Shown here piece after piece: positions 18,065-27,675 of a DNA stretch of 64,000 nucleotides (positions are counted from its first letter, which is position 1; the number at the start of each line of letters is the position of its first letter). Origin of the DNA: Neoasaia chiangmaiensis (GTDB lineage: Bacteria > Pseudomonadota > Alphaproteobacteria > Acetobacterales > Acetobacteraceae); contig NZ_CP014691.1 in assembly GCF_002005465.1 (NCBI RefSeq), positions 2,240,501 through 2,304,500 on the forward strand. Direction: 5' to 3'. Below the pieces are notes generated by a model. That model was not told where the DNA came from. It made no database searches and was given only the letters and a program-made list of their open reading frames with translations. Position numbers and translations under genes: made by a program.

Positions 18065-18660
18065 CTGGTACTCGATTCGTCGATGGAGATATCCGCCGGA
18101 TGTCGGACCGGCCCGGCCTTGGGGCGTGTTTCCTGTGTCTGCCGTCTGAAATGACTGGCGATGTCTCCCAGTTCGACGAACTGATCGACCTGACGGCGAA
18201 GATCGTCGCCGATCAGGGGCGGCGACGCGCGGAGGGACGATATTGCCGTCACCCTTACGCCCCGCCGTTGCACGGCTTCGACGGCGCGGCGCAGATCGGC
18301 ATCGCCGCTGAAGATCACGGCGTGATCGATACGTTCGGCCTGTTCGAGCAAATCGACGGTCAGTTCGACATCCATGTTGCCCTTCATACGTCGACGTCCT
18401 GAATAATCCGTAAACTCCCGCGCGTTTTTGGTGACCAGGCGGTAGCCGTTATAGGCCAGCCAGTCGGTCAGGGGCTTGAGGGGGGAATAGTCGTCCGTCT
18501 CCGGAAGCGCGGCGTAATAGAAGGCGCGCAGCAGGCGGCAATGTTTCTGGAAATATGTCAGCAGACTGCGGTAATCGACATCGAAACCAAGTGTGCGGGA
18601 AGCGTAGTAAAGGCTGGAACCATCAATGAAAATCGCTGTACGTTCATCGCGATGAAGCAT
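18061..18660 (-). CDS. NYN-domain (LabA/DUF88-type) predicted ribonuclease
   Basis: A 199-residue protein with a PIN-like NYN domain. Seen: TAIFIDGSSLYYASRTLG (first acidic residue), GNMDVELTVDLLE (acidic pair), HAVIFSGDADLRRAVEAVQRRGVRVT (SGDxD) and SSLRASPPLIGDDLRRQVDQF. These four acidic positions match the metal-dependent nuclease core. Known: LabA-like proteins act on RNA, and homologues commonly sit near rpoZ in alphaproteobacteria. The ATG at 18660 is chosen because the domain starts there; the longer frame begins near 18765. The C-terminus is disordered. Confidence 0.87.
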   Translation of the reverse strand: MLHRDERTAIFIDGSSLYYASRTLGFDVDYRSLLTYFQKHCRLLRAFYYAALPETDDYSPLKPLTDWLAYNGYRLVTKNAREFTDYSGRRRMKGNMDVELTVDLLEQAERIDHAVIFSGDADLRRAVEAVQRRGVRVTAISSLRASPPLIGDDLRRQVDQFVELGDIASHFRRQTQETRPKAGPVRHPADISIDESSTS

Positions 18661-18886
18661 GAAGAATAATCTCTTTCTTAAAATCCGCGCCGGGCATCCG
18701 GCTGCCTGATCAATCATTATTGGCCACGAAAGTTGCCTTGGCCCCTTCGACAGCGCACCTACCATAACGCAAAACAGTCGTTCACAAGACGTTCTTTTGA
18801 AATGCGGATTTGGTTTGCGATTGCCGGACCCGCATGTTACTGCTCACCTCTTATCCAATTTACCGTTTGTCTGGGAGTCGGTCGTC

Positions 18887-19264
18887 ATGGCGCGCGTTAC
18901 CGTCGAAGATTGCATTGAAAAGGTTCCGAACCGCTTCGAACTCGTGCTGCTGGCGGCGCAGCGCGCGCGGGGCCTGTCGCGTGGCGAGGAGATGACGCTG
19001 AGCCGTGACAACGACAAGAATCCGGTTGTGGCACTGCGCGAGATTGCCGAGGAAACGGTTGGTCTGGACAATCTGCGCGAAGGCATCGTGCGCTCATTGG
19101 CCCGTGCGCCGGAGCCGGAGCCGGTCGATGAGGAAGTGATGGACCTGATCCCGACGGACCAGAACATCTTCGGCCTGCAGGACATCTCGTCCGAGGAAGA
19201 AAACGCCCACATGGCGGAGACGATGTCGCAGGAAGAAATCAGCGCCATGGCGAATCACCGCTGA
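18887..19264 (+). CDS. rpoZ: RNA polymerase subunit omega
   Basis: A 125-residue assembly factor of RNA polymerase. Seen: the conserved [20 protein letters not shown] start, [16 protein letters not shown] and [14 protein letters not shown], then an acidic tail of about 50 residues longer than E. coli omega. The ATG at 18887 has TGGGAGTC upstream; the longer frame to 18797 is a leader. It is 90 bp before spoT, the usual neighbour, and shares regulation with ppGpp biology: omega carries part of a ppGpp site on polymerase in E. coli. Confidence 0.95.
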   Translation: MARVTVEDCIEKVPNRFELVLLAAQRARGLSRGEEMTLSRDNDKNPVVALREIAEETVGLDNLREGIVRSLARAPEPEPVDEEVMDLIPTDQNIFGLQDISSEEENAHMAETMSQEEISAMANHR

Positions 19265-19354
19265 GGCGAGGCCGGATTCGCCGATCCGACATCGGGTTTC
19301 CGACGGCAGGTCAGGCAAGGCGCCGTGCCTGCCACGGTCTAGGGGAGTCGTGAT

Positions 19355-21625
19355 ATGTCGGAAATCCTCTCCCAGAAGCCGAATGCTTCCGTAGTCGAGA
19401 CGACGGGAGCAAAAGACGCCGCTGCGCCTTCCATCGGCAATCTTCTCCGCCGCGTGGCGGCCTATGCGCCGGAGGCCGATCTCGAACTGATTCGTTACGC
19501 CTATGCCGTGGCGGAAGAGGCGCATCGCAGTCAGGCACGGGACAATGGCGACCCGTATATCACGCATCCGATCGCCGTCGCGAACATCCTGGCCGGATTT
19601 CGCATGGATGCAGCCTCCATCGCCGTGGGGCTTCTGCATGATACGGTAGAGGACACAGGCGTTACATTCGCCACGCTCAAGGCCGATTTCGGTGAAGACA
19701 TTGCGAGCCTGGTGGACGGCGTCACGAAACTGACCCGCCTGGAGCTTCAGTCCGACCGAACGAAACAGGCTGAAAATTTCCGCAAGCTGGTTCTGGCGAT
19801 GTCGCGCGACATTCGCGTGCTGATCGTCAAGCTGGCGGATCGTCTGCATAACATGCGGACCCTGCATTACGTGCAGCGGACGGATCGCCGTCAGCGTATC
19901 GCGCGCGAAACCATGGATATCTATGCGCCGCTGGCCGAGCGGATCGGCATGGACCGGGTCAAGACCGAACTGCAGAACCTGTCTTTCGCGCAACTGGAAC
20001 CCGAAGCGGATGCGACGATCCGCGCGCGGCTCAACTACCTTCGCGGACATGGCGCCGATATCATCGAGCAGATCCGCAAGGAACTCTCCCAGCTATGCGC
20101 GGAAGCCGGGCTGCCGGGCATCGAGGTGACGGGTCGCGAGAAATCGCCTTTCTCGATCTGGGAGAAGATGCAGAAGCGCAATGTCGCGTTCGAGCAACTC
20201 TCGGATATCATGGCGTTCCGTCTGCTCGTGCCGACGCGGGATTCCTGCTACGTGGCGTTGGGCGCGATCCATGGCGCGTATCCGATGATCGCCGGGCGCT
20301 TCAAGGACTATATCTCGACGCCGAAAAGCAACGGGTATCAAAGCCTGCATACGGGCGTTACGCTTCGGCATCCACGCAACCAGAAGATCGAGGTGCAGAT
20401 CCGCACGCCGGAGATGCACGATCTTGCCGAGAACGGCGTGGCATCGCACTGGGCCTACAAGGAGCGTGCGGTCGCGGTGGATACCGAGGTGGTGGCCCTT
20501 GGCCTGCACAAGCTGCGCTGGGTGCAGGACCTGCTGGAGATTCTCGAGGACTCGGGCGCGCCGGATGAATTCCTCGAAAACACCAAGCTCGAACTCTATC
20601 AGGACCAGGTTTTCTGTTTCACGCCGAAGGGTCAGCTGATTTCGCTGCCGCGTGGGGCGACACCGGTCGATTTCGCCTATGCCGTGCATAGCCAGGTCGG
20701 CGATGCCTGCGTCGGCGCGAAGATCAACGGCCGGCTGATGCCGCTGCGGCACGAGTTGCAGAACGGCGATCAGGTCGAGATCATGACCGCGCGCGGCGGT
20801 ACGCCATCGGCGTCCTGGGAACGATTCGTCGTCACCGGCAAGGCGCGTGCCCGTATCCGCCGCCATGTCGCGTTGCAGCAGCGCCAGGTCCATATCGATA
20901 ACGGGCGTGCCGCTCTGGCGAAGGCTTTCCGCCAGGAGGGTGTGGATGGCAGCGAGAAGGTGCTCGAATCCCTTCTCAAGGATTTGCGGCAATCCACGGT
21001 CGAAGATGTCTATGTCGCGGTCGGCAATGGGCAGATCGGCCCGCGCGATGTCGTCAACACGGCCTATCCGGAGTTGCGCCAGACGACACGCGCCCCACGC
21101 ATGGTGCCGGGATTGTCGCCACGGATCGGCACCGGTCAGGCGACGGCGCGCAGCGGTGGTCACAGTGCCGTCGTCACGGGAATCGGATCGGGCATCGCCA
21201 CGCATTTCGCGGGATGTTGCCATCCATTGCCGGGCGATCCGATCGTGGGGATCATCGCGCAGAGCAAGGGCGTGACGATCCACACGCGCGACTGTCATAA
21301 CCTCGGGGCTTTCGCCGCCAGTCCGGAGCGTTTTCTGGATGTGGACTGGGATGACGAGGCCGTGGCCCATAGCCGCGGCAGTGCGCCCCATGTCGGCCGG
21401 ATCAGTGTCGTGGCGGTGAACGAGCCGGTTGTGCTGGCGACGCTGACCAACACCGCCTCCAAGCATCATGGCGCGGTGATCAATCTGAAGATCGTGCATC
21501 GCCAGCTCGATTTCATGGAGATCCTGGTCGATCTCGAGGTTCGGGATGCGCGGCATCTTTCCGCGATGATCGCCGGATTGCGGGCGGCGCAGGGCATCAT
21601 GCAGGTCGAGCGGGCGAAAGGCTGA
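19355..21625 (+). CDS. spoT: Bifunctional (p)ppGpp synthetase/hydrolase SpoT/Rsh
   Basis: A 756-residue stringent-response enzyme. Domains in order: an HD hydrolase with His57, His71 and His95-Asp96 (HRSQARDNGDPYITHP, VGLLHDTVEDT); a synthetase domain (RLLVPTRDSCYVALGAIHG, RFKDYISTPKSNGYQSLHTGV, EVQIRTPEMHDLAENGVASHW); a TGS domain (VFCFTPKGQLISLPRGATPVDFAYAVHSQVGDACVGAKIN); and a C-terminal ACT (RISVVAVNEPVVLATLTN). Both catalytic halves have intact motifs, so both synthesis and hydrolysis are expected. It is the only RSH gene seen here. SD TAGGGGAGT precedes the ATG at 19355. Confidence 0.96.
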   Translation: MSEILSQKPNASVVETTGAKDAAAPSIGNLLRRVAAYAPEADLELIRYAYAVAEEAHRSQARDNGDPYITHPIAVANILAGFRMDAASIAVGLLHDTVEDTGVTFATLKADFGEDIASLVDGVTKLTRLELQSDRTKQAENFRKLVLAMSRDIRVLIVKLADRLHNMRTLHYVQRTDRRQRIARETMDIYAPLAERIGMDRVKTELQNLSFAQLEPEADATIRARLNYLRGHGADIIEQIRKELSQLCAEAGLPGIEVTGREKSPFSIWEKMQKRNVAFEQLSDIMAFRLLVPTRDSCYVALGAIHGAYPMIAGRFKDYISTPKSNGYQSLHTGVTLRHPRNQKIEVQIRTPEMHDLAENGVASHWAYKERAVAVDTEVVALGLHKLRWVQDLLEILEDSGAPDEFLENTKLELYQDQVFCFTPKGQLISLPRGATPVDFAYAVHSQVGDACVGAKINGRLMPLRHELQNGDQVEIMTARGGTPSASWERFVVTGKARARIRRHVALQQRQVHIDNGRAALAKAFRQEGVDGSEKVLESLLKDLRQSTVEDVYVAVGNGQIGPRDVVNTAYPELRQTTRAPRMVPGLSPRIGTGQATARSGGHSAVVTGIGSGIATHFAGCCHPLPGDPIVGIIAQSKGVTIHTRDCHNLGAFAASPERFLDVDWDDEAVAHSRGSAPHVGRISVVAVNEPVVLATLTNTASKHHGAVINLKIVHRQLDFMEILVDLEVRDARHLSAMIAGLRAAQGIMQVERAKG

Positions 21626-21632
21626 TGGCGGC

Positions 21633-22043
21633 ATGATCGTCGGTATCGGATCGGATCTGTGCGATATGCGCCGGGTCGAACGCATGGTGGCGCGTTTCGG
21701 CGCGCGTTTCCTGGAGCGTGTTTACACAGCCACGGAGCGCGCGCATGCGGAGCGACGCACCGGCGACGCGCGCATCGGCACCTACGCCAAGCGTTGGGCC
21801 GCCAAGGAGGCCTGTGCGAAAGCATTGGGGACCGGCTTCTCCCAGGGGGTCTTTCTTCAGGACATCCGGGTTCGCAACAAGCCCGGTGGCGCGCCGACCG
21901 TGGAACTGGCCGGTGGCGCGCTGGCGGCGTTGCAGCGCCTGCTTCCGCCGGGCCGTTCGGCGGACATTCAACTCAGTATGACCGACGAGACGCCTTATGC
22001 GCTGGCGCATGTCATCATTCAGATATTGCCGAGCGATGGCTAA
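21633..22043 (+). CDS. acpS: Holo-[acyl-carrier-protein] synthase
   Basis: A 136-residue phosphopantetheinyl transferase that converts apo-ACP to holo-ACP. Seen: IVGIGSDLCDMRRVERM, RFGARFLERVYTATERAHAE, and YAKRWAAKEACAKALGTG, with Asp in GSD and Glu in KEA as the metal ligands. The length is the AcpS class. It starts 7 bp after spoT, so it is in the same operon and translationally close. Confidence 0.95.
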   Translation: MIVGIGSDLCDMRRVERMVARFGARFLERVYTATERAHAERRTGDARIGTYAKRWAAKEACAKALGTGFSQGVFLQDIRVRNKPGGAPTVELAGGALAALQRLLPPGRSADIQLSMTDETPYALAHVIIQILPSDG

Positions 22044-22097
22044 GCTTCGTTTTGGCCCATCGCCAAACAGTCGTTCCTTGCGCTATGAACCGATGCC

Positions 22098-22904
22098 ATG
22101 AGCCAGAATCAATCGTCCGGGCAGTCGACCGACGCCCAAAAGGAAACGCGCCGCGAGACGCCGGCGGAGATGTTCCGTTTCATCATCGTCTGGTTGATCA
22201 TCATCGTCGGTGTGCGCTCCTTTATTGTTGAGCCCTTCAACATCCCGTCGGGCTCGATGATCCCGACGCTTCAGGTTGGCGATTACGTGGCGGTGACGAA
22301 GTATAGCTACGGCTATTCCCGCTTCTCCCTGCCGTTCGGGCTGAACCTGTTTCCGGGGCGCGTGTTCGGCAGCACGCCGCATCGCGGTGACGTGGCCGTG
22401 TTTCGTTTCACGAAGGACAATTCGGTCGATTACATCAAGCGGATCGTCGGACTGCCGGGTGACCGTATCCAGGTGCGTGGCGGGGAACTTTATCTGAACG
22501 GTCAACTGGTGCCTCGCCGTTCGCTTGGCGACTATGCGGCCTATGATGAAAATCGGACGCGTCTGGCCGGCACGCGCTACGTGGAGACGCTGCCCGGCAG
22601 CGCCGGCCGTGGTCCCGTCGCCCACCAGATCCTCAAGCTGACCGATGACGGGCAGCAGAACGACACGCCCGAATACGTCGTGCCGGCGGGCACGTTCTTT
22701 GCCATGGGGGACGACCGGGACGATAGCGCTGACAGCCGCTTCCAGGGCGACGATCCTGAGGATCTGGGCTACGTCCCCATGCAGAATCTCGTAGGCAAGG
22801 CGCAGTTCGTCTTCCTCTCGCTGGATGAGCGTTATCCCGTCTGGCAGATCTGGGAATGGCCGTTCGAGATCCGCTGGTCCCGATTGCTGTCGGCCGTTCG
22901 ATGA
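22098..22904 (+). CDS. lepB: Signal peptidase I
   Basis: A 268-residue inner-membrane serine protease that cuts secretory signal peptides. Seen: one N-terminal membrane helix (FIIVWLIIIVGVRSFIV), catalytic Ser53 in IPSGSMIPTL, Lys113 in DYIKRIVGLPGDRI, the GDRD segment VPAGTFFAMGDDRDDSADSR and a C-terminal tail ending after IRWSRLLSAVR. An extra loop (residues about 125-185) is typical of alphaproteobacterial LepB. Its stop overlaps the rnc ATG (ATGA at 22901). Confidence 0.95.
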   Translation: MSQNQSSGQSTDAQKETRRETPAEMFRFIIVWLIIIVGVRSFIVEPFNIPSGSMIPTLQVGDYVAVTKYSYGYSRFSLPFGLNLFPGRVFGSTPHRGDVAVFRFTKDNSVDYIKRIVGLPGDRIQVRGGELYLNGQLVPRRSLGDYAAYDENRTRLAGTRYVETLPGSAGRGPVAHQILKLTDDGQQNDTPEYVVPAGTFFAMGDDRDDSADSRFQGDDPEDLGYVPMQNLVGKAQFVFLSLDERYPVWQIWEWPFEIRWSRLLSAVR

Positions 22905-23653
22905 CAGCCATTCGCACGCCGATCGACCAGCTTCAGGAGACACTTGCACACCGCTTCAAACGGCTGGAACTCCTCGAGCAGGCACTGACGCATCGCTCCG
23001 CGGTTGCCGGTCGTCATCCGCGGCGGGGGCGGGCCAGGACGATCGTGGCGCGCGATACGGAATCGAACGAACGGCTTGAGTTCGTCGGCGATCGTGTGCT
23101 GGGCCTGTTGATGGCCGAATGGCTGCTCGAATATTTCCCGAACGAGCCGGAAGGGGGACTTGGGCCGCGCCATGCGCATCTGGTCTCGCGCACCGCGCTG
23201 GCGGGTATTGCGGAAACGATCGGGCTGCCGGTGGCGCTTCGTATCGCGACGCATGAGGAACAGGCCGGCATCCGTCAGTTGGCCAATGTTCTGGCCGACG
23301 CACTGGAAGCCGTGCTGGGCGCGCTCTATCTCGATGCCGGTCTGGGGCCGGCGCGTGGTTTCGTGCGCAGATACTGGCACGATCTGATGACCGGGCAGAT
23401 CGACCCGCCCAAGGATCCCAAGACGGCCTTGCAGGAATGGGCGCTGGGCAAGAATGCCATTCTTCCGGTGTATGAGACTCTTTCGATGGAAGGCCCATCG
23501 CATGCGCCGCGCTTCACCGTGGCGGTGACGGCGCTGAATCAGCGTGGGGAAGGCGTGGCGGGCAGCAAGCGGCTGGCGGAGAGCGCCGCCGCGGCGGACC
23601 TGCTCGCGAAATTGAACCGGCGTTCCGTCCGGACGCCGAAGGAGAAGACATGA
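22901..23653 (+). CDS. rnc: Ribonuclease III
   Basis: Processes rRNA and double-stranded RNA. It is 250 residues from the ATG at 22901, which overlaps the lepB stop; an upstream frame start at 22856 is within lepB and rejected. Seen: LEQALTHRSA, the signature NERLEFVGDRVLGLLMAEWL carrying the catalytic Glu/Asp, VLADALEAVLGALYLDAG with the second acidic group, and a C-terminal dsRNA-binding domain (PKTALQEWALGKN through AAAADLLAKL). A 20-residue insertion after THRS is unusual but keeps the active site. Its stop overlaps the era start. Confidence 0.95.
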   Translation: MTAIRTPIDQLQETLAHRFKRLELLEQALTHRSAVAGRHPRRGRARTIVARDTESNERLEFVGDRVLGLLMAEWLLEYFPNEPEGGLGPRHAHLVSRTALAGIAETIGLPVALRIATHEEQAGIRQLANVLADALEAVLGALYLDAGLGPARGFVRRYWHDLMTGQIDPPKDPKTALQEWALGKNAILPVYETLSMEGPSHAPRFTVAVTALNQRGEGVAGSKRLAESAAAADLLAKLNRRSVRTPKEKT

Positions 23654-24540
23654 CAACTCGCTGCGGTTTCGTGGCGCTGGTGGGCGCGCCGAATGCGGGC
23701 AAATCCACCCTGCTGAACCGGATGACCGGCGCCAAACTTTCCATCGTCAGCCCCAAGGCACAGACGACCCGCTTCCGCGTGCTGGGTGTGCTGATGCGTG
23801 GCGCGACGCAGATCCTGCTGGTGGACACGCCCGGCATCTTCAAGCCGCGCCGCAAGCTCGACCGTGCGATGGTCGCGGCGGCCTGGACCGGCGCGCAGGA
23901 TGCGGACGTCACACTGCTGCTGGTGGACGCGAAGGCCGGCCTGCGCGAGGACGTGCGCGCGGTCGTGGAGGCATTGGCCAAGCAGAAGCGCCGGGTCTGG
24001 CTGGTCCTGAACAAGACGGATCTGGTGAGCGCGGCGCAGCTTCTGCCGCTGACCAAGGAAATTTCCGGCATGGTCAATGCCGAGCACGTGTTCATGTTGA
24101 GCGCGCGCACCGGCGATGGCGTGACGGATCTGGTGGACCGGCTGGCCGAGGCGCTGCCGGAAGGGCCTTATCTTTATCCGGAAGACGATCTGACCGACCT
24201 GCCGGACAGGCTTCTGGCGGCGGAACTCGTGCGCGAACAGATTTTTCTGCAGACGCATGAGGAAATTCCCTATCAGGCCACGGTCGAGACCGAGAGCTTC
24301 AAGGAGCGCGACGACGGCTCCGTCCGGATCGATGCGACCATCTATGTGTCGCGTCCGGGCCATAAGGCCATTCTGATCGGCGAGGGCGGTCGCAAGATTC
24401 GCGGCATCGGCGAGAAGGCGCGGCTGGACCTTTCGCGGCTGCTCGAACGGCCCTGCCATCTGTTCCTGAACGTGCGCGAACGGGCCGGATGGGACGAAGA
24501 GCGGGCGCGATTGCGTGCGATCGGCCTGGATGACGCCTAA
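23650..24540 (+). CDS. era: GTPase Era
   Basis: A 296-residue GTPase that binds 16S rRNA and helps mature the 30S subunit. Seen: G1 GAPNAGKST (residues 12-20), G3 DTPGIF, G4 NKTD, G5-like SARTGDGV, and a C-terminal KH domain (RPGHKAILIGEGGRKIRGIGEKARLDLS with the GxxG loop GEGG). It ends the rpoZ-to-era operon. Start and rnc stop overlap as ATGA at 23650. A hairpin with a short T tail follows. Confidence 0.97.
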   Translation: MTTRCGFVALVGAPNAGKSTLLNRMTGAKLSIVSPKAQTTRFRVLGVLMRGATQILLVDTPGIFKPRRKLDRAMVAAAWTGAQDADVTLLLVDAKAGLREDVRAVVEALAKQKRRVWLVLNKTDLVSAAQLLPLTKEISGMVNAEHVFMLSARTGDGVTDLVDRLAEALPEGPYLYPEDDLTDLPDRLLAAELVREQIFLQTHEEIPYQATVETESFKERDDGSVRIDATIYVSRPGHKAILIGEGGRKIRGIGEKARLDLSRLLERPCHLFLNVRERAGWDEERARLRAIGLDDA

Positions 24541-24563
24541 ACCGCGCTTGTGAGGTCGGGGTC

Positions 24564-24582
24564 GCGTCTGTAAGACAGGCGC
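24564..24582 (+). terminator. Weak hairpin after era
   Basis: An 8-bp stem (GCGTCTGT / ACAGGCGC, one G-U pair) with a 3-nt loop, followed by only two T. It could be a partial terminator between era and pyrH (110 bp gap) or a processing hairpin. Confidence 0.4.
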
Positions 24583-24650
24583 TTGGACGTTCCGCCCGGC
24601 AACGGGCGCGGTGCGCCGACCGATCCTGCCTGATGAGACGATAGGGGCCG

Positions 24651-25388
24651 ATGACCGATACGACCATAGCAAATTCACAATACCGCCGGGTCCTGCTCAA
24701 GGTGTCGGGCGAAGCCCTGATGGGGCAGGGCAGTTTCGGCATCGAGCCGGGCATGGTCGAAATGATCGCCGACGATATCGCGGCCGTGTCCCGTTCAGGG
24801 GTGCAGGTCTGCCTGGTGATCGGCGGCGGCAACATCTTCCGGGGTGTCGCGGCGGCGGCCAAGGGTATGGACCGGACGCAGGGCGACTATGCCGGCATGC
24901 TGGCAACCGTCATCAATGCCCTGATGATGCAGAATGCGCTGGAACGCGCCGGAATCGACACGCGCGTGATGTCGGCGATCCAGATGTCCGCCATCGCCGA
25001 GCCCTATATCCGCCGCCGCGCCGTGCGGCACATGGAAAAGGGGCGGGTCGTGATCTTCGCGGCCGGCACGGGCAATCCGTTCTTCACGACCGATACGGCA
25101 GCCGCGCTCCGGGCCAATGAGATGGAATGCGATGTTCTGTTCAAGGGAACGCAGGTGGATGGGGTCTATTCCGCCGATCCGCGCCGTCATCCGGATGCGC
25201 AGCGATATGACAGCCTGTCCTATCAGGATGTGCTGGCACGGCAGCTGAACGTGATGGACGCGGCGGCGATCTCGCTGGCGCGTGAGAATGCGCTGCCGAT
25301 CGTGGTGTTCGATATCCATTCGGCCGGCGCGTTCCCGAAGGTTCTGCGTGGCGAAGGCCGATTCACCAAGATCATCGAAACGAAGTAA
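24651..25388 (+). CDS. pyrH: UMP kinase
   Basis: Phosphorylates UMP to UDP in pyrimidine synthesis. It is 245 residues, the family size. Seen: [31 protein letters not shown], the [17 protein letters not shown] segment, [42 protein letters not shown] and [11 protein letters not shown]. It starts the pyrH-frr-uppS envelope run; frr follows by 51 bp across a small hairpin. Confidence 0.97.
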   Translation: MTDTTIANSQYRRVLLKVSGEALMGQGSFGIEPGMVEMIADDIAAVSRSGVQVCLVIGGGNIFRGVAAAAKGMDRTQGDYAGMLATVINALMMQNALERAGIDTRVMSAIQMSAIAEPYIRRRAVRHMEKGRVVIFAAGTGNPFFTTDTAAALRANEMECDVLFKGTQVDGVYSADPRRHPDAQRYDSLSYQDVLARQLNVMDAAAISLARENALPIVVFDIHSAGAFPKVLRGEGRFTKIIETK

Positions 25389-25396
25389 CATGGAAA

Positions 25397-25417
25397 CGAC
25401 GCCCCTTCAGGGCGTCG
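25397..25417 (+). other. Hairpin between pyrH and frr
   Basis: An 8-bp stem (CGACGCCC / GGGCGTCG) with loop CTTCA. There is no T-run, so it is not a simple terminator; it may tune pyrH-frr expression or mRNA stability. Confidence 0.45.
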
Positions 25418-25439
25418 ATGAATGCAAGGAGAGCCGGCA

Positions 25440-26006
25440 ATGTCCGCCGATCTGAATGCCCTGATGGAAGACTTGACGCGCCGTATGGACGGTGCGCTGG
25501 AAAGCCTGCGCCGCGACCTGTCGGGGTTGCGCTCCGGTCGCGCCAGCCCGAACCTGCTGGAGCCGGTTCGCGTCGAAGCTTACGGCAGTGAAGTGCCGCT
25601 GAGCCAGGTGGGATCCATCGCGGTTCCGGAAGCGCGCATGCTGACGGTTTCCGTCTGGGATCGCAGTGTGGTTGGCGCCGTCGAGCGTGCAATTCGTGAT
25701 GCCGGGCTGGGTCTCAACCCGGCGGCTGATGGCCAGACCGTGCGCGTGCCGATTCCGCAACTGACGGAAGAGCGCCGCAACGAGCTCGCGCGTGCGGCGG
25801 CGCGCTATGCCGAGAACGCGAAGATCGCGGTGCGCGGCGTGCGACGCGACGGCATGGACCAGTCCAAGACGCTGGAAAAGAAAAGCGAGATCAGCCAGGA
25901 CGACATGAAGACCTGGACGGAAAGCATTCAGAAGCTGACCGACCAGTATGTGAAGCGCGTCGATGAAATCCTTACCGACAAGGATCGCGAGATCCGGCAG
26001 GTCTGA
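25440..26006 (+). CDS. frr: Ribosome recycling factor
   Basis: Splits the post-termination ribosome with EF-G. It is 188 residues from the ATG at 25440, which has AAGGAGAGCCGGCA upstream; an ATG at 25422 lacks this. Seen: [61 protein letters not shown]-type helix and the three-helix C-terminus ([21 protein letters not shown]). It is 8 bp before uppS. Confidence 0.97.
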   Translation: MSADLNALMEDLTRRMDGALESLRRDLSGLRSGRASPNLLEPVRVEAYGSEVPLSQVGSIAVPEARMLTVSVWDRSVVGAVERAIRDAGLGLNPAADGQTVRVPIPQLTEERRNELARAAARYAENAKIAVRGVRRDGMDQSKTLEKKSEISQDDMKTWTESIQKLTDQYVKRVDEILTDKDREIRQV

Positions 26007-26014
26007 CAGTCGCC

Positions 26015-26773
26015 ATGTCGGCGCATCGGCAATCCCAACCCCGCCGCGACATCCCGTCGCCCACGACCGGCCAGACGCCGCAGCATGTCGCGTTCATCAT
26101 GGACGGCAACGGGCGGTGGGCGCGCGCCCGGAGTTTGCCGGTTCTCGCGGGTCACCGCGCCGGGGCGGAGTCTGTGCGCCGTTGTATTCATGCGGCCATC
26201 GAACACGGCGTCCAGTATCTGACGCTTTATGCGTTCTCCTCCGAAAACTGGCGACGCACGCCGCAGGAAGTCTACGATCTGACGACCCTGCTGCGGTTCT
26301 ATCTGCGGCACAGGGTGGCCGAACTGCATGCACAGGGTGTGCGGCTGCGCATGATCGGGGACATGGACCGATTCGAGCCGGGCTTGCGGGAGGAGATGAC
26401 GCGTGCGGAGGGGCTGACGCGACATAATACGCGCCTGACGCTGGTGCTCGCGCTGTCCTATGGCGGTCGTGCGGATATCGTGCAGGCCGCACGACGCATG
26501 GCCGAGGCTGGCGCGAGGGGCGAGGTCGATCTCGCATCGGCCGATGAGGCCGACCTGTCGCGCTATCTTCAGACGGACGGCATGCCGGATCCGGACCTCG
26601 TTGTTCGCACGAGCGGTGAATGTCGGCTGTCGAACTTCCTGCTCTGGCAGTGCGCCTATGCCGAGCTGGCCTTTCTCGACGTGCTCTGGCCCGATTTCGA
26701 CGAGACGCATTTCGCAACGCTCATGACCGACTTTGCCGGGCGCGAGCGACGTTTTGGCGGTCGGACGGGCTGA
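26015..26773 (+). CDS. uppS: Isoprenyl transferase (undecaprenyl diphosphate synthase)
   Basis: Makes undecaprenyl diphosphate, the lipid carrier for peptidoglycan and O-antigen. It is 252 residues. Seen: VAFIMDGNGRWAR (catalytic Asp), LYAFSSENWRRTPQEV, LSYGGRADIV and VVRTSGECRLSNFLLWQCAYAE. The last motif has Cys where many homologues have Gln; this should not affect the catalytic Arg/Ser residues. The first 20 residues are a polar extension. It is followed by cdsA at 9 bp. Confidence 0.95.
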   Translation: MSAHRQSQPRRDIPSPTTGQTPQHVAFIMDGNGRWARARSLPVLAGHRAGAESVRRCIHAAIEHGVQYLTLYAFSSENWRRTPQEVYDLTTLLRFYLRHRVAELHAQGVRLRMIGDMDRFEPGLREEMTRAEGLTRHNTRLTLVLALSYGGRADIVQAARRMAEAGARGEVDLASADEADLSRYLQTDGMPDPDLVVRTSGECRLSNFLLWQCAYAELAFLDVLWPDFDETHFATLMTDFAGRERRFGGRTG

Positions 26774-26782
26774 TTGCATACG

Positions 26783-27649
26783 ATGGCTTCGTCCGTTTCC
26801 AAGACCAACTGGCACGACTTGCGCGCACGGCTGATCTCGGCTGCCGTAATCGTGCCGGTCGCACTGGCCTGTATCGTGGTCGGCGGTGCTGCTTTCGACA
26901 TCATGGTGGCGCTTGCAACCGTCGGCATGGTGCATGAAGGTGCGACCATGCTTGGCCAGTCCTGGCAGGTGCGGGCGGGGAACTGGCGCGGCCTCCTGCT
27001 GCTTGCCTGGCCGGCGGTCGCGATGATCGCCGCCCTGCGCGACCAATGGGGCGCGGCAATCGGTGTCATGTTCGCGGGCTTCATCTTCGGCGCGGCCAGC
27101 TGGGCCGTATTGTGGGTGGCGATCCTTGGCGGCCTTTCGCTGCTTTGGCTGCGGCATCTGCCGTCCTACGGAACCGTGTCCATCCTGTTCGTCATTCTTG
27201 TCGTGATCGCCAGCGACACGTTCGCCTATGTTGCGGGTCGCCTGTTCGGCGGACCGAAGCTCGCGCCCCGCATTTCGCCCGGCAAGACCCGCTCGGGCGC
27301 TCTGGGCGGACTGGCCGGGGCGGCGGTGGTCGGGGCGATGGTCGCGGCGGTCTCCGCGCCGGGCACATGGGCAGGCGGTCTGGTTTTCGGCGCGTTGCTG
27401 GGCGTGGCGTCGCAATGCGGCGACCTGACGGAAAGCGCGGCCAAGCGTCGGCTGGGCGTCAAGGATTCCGGCCGTATCATTCCCGGTCACGGTGGCCTGC
27501 TGGATCGGTTCGATGGCCTGCTGGCCGCGGCGCCGCTGGCCGCTCTGTTCTCCCTCGCTGTCTCGGGACGTCCGTTCTGGTCTGCGACAGCCGCCGATCT
27601 GGCGCATGCGTTGTTCAGCGTGCCGGTCGGCTTGTTTCCCGCATCCTGA
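26783..27649 (+). CDS. cdsA: Phosphatidate cytidylyltransferase
   Basis: Makes CDP-diacylglycerol for phospholipid synthesis. It is 288 residues with about six to eight membrane helices. The C-terminal CdsA signature is perfect: SAAKRRLGVKDSGRIIPGHG, then GLLDRFD. Start at ATG 26783; an upstream TTG at 26774 would add only three residues. Note the polar-rich helix pattern of the family. The frame runs 26 bp before dxr. Confidence 0.95.
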   Translation: MASSVSKTNWHDLRARLISAAVIVPVALACIVVGGAAFDIMVALATVGMVHEGATMLGQSWQVRAGNWRGLLLLAWPAVAMIAALRDQWGAAIGVMFAGFIFGAASWAVLWVAILGGLSLLWLRHLPSYGTVSILFVILVVIASDTFAYVAGRLFGGPKLAPRISPGKTRSGALGGLAGAAVVGAMVAAVSAPGTWAGGLVFGALLGVASQCGDLTESAAKRRLGVKDSGRIIPGHGGLLDRFDGLLAAAPLAALFSLAVSGRPFWSATAADLAHALFSVPVGLFPAS

Positions 27650-27675
27650 ACGGATCAAGCAGGAGTATCCCTCTC

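Noticed and set aside
20093-21685. 530-codon antisense frame over spoT
   Set aside because: Mirror of an intact RSH protein.
25397-25417. Terminator between pyrH and frr
   Set aside because: An 8-bp hairpin is present but without a T-run; frr follows with a good ribosome site, so it is listed only as a hairpin.
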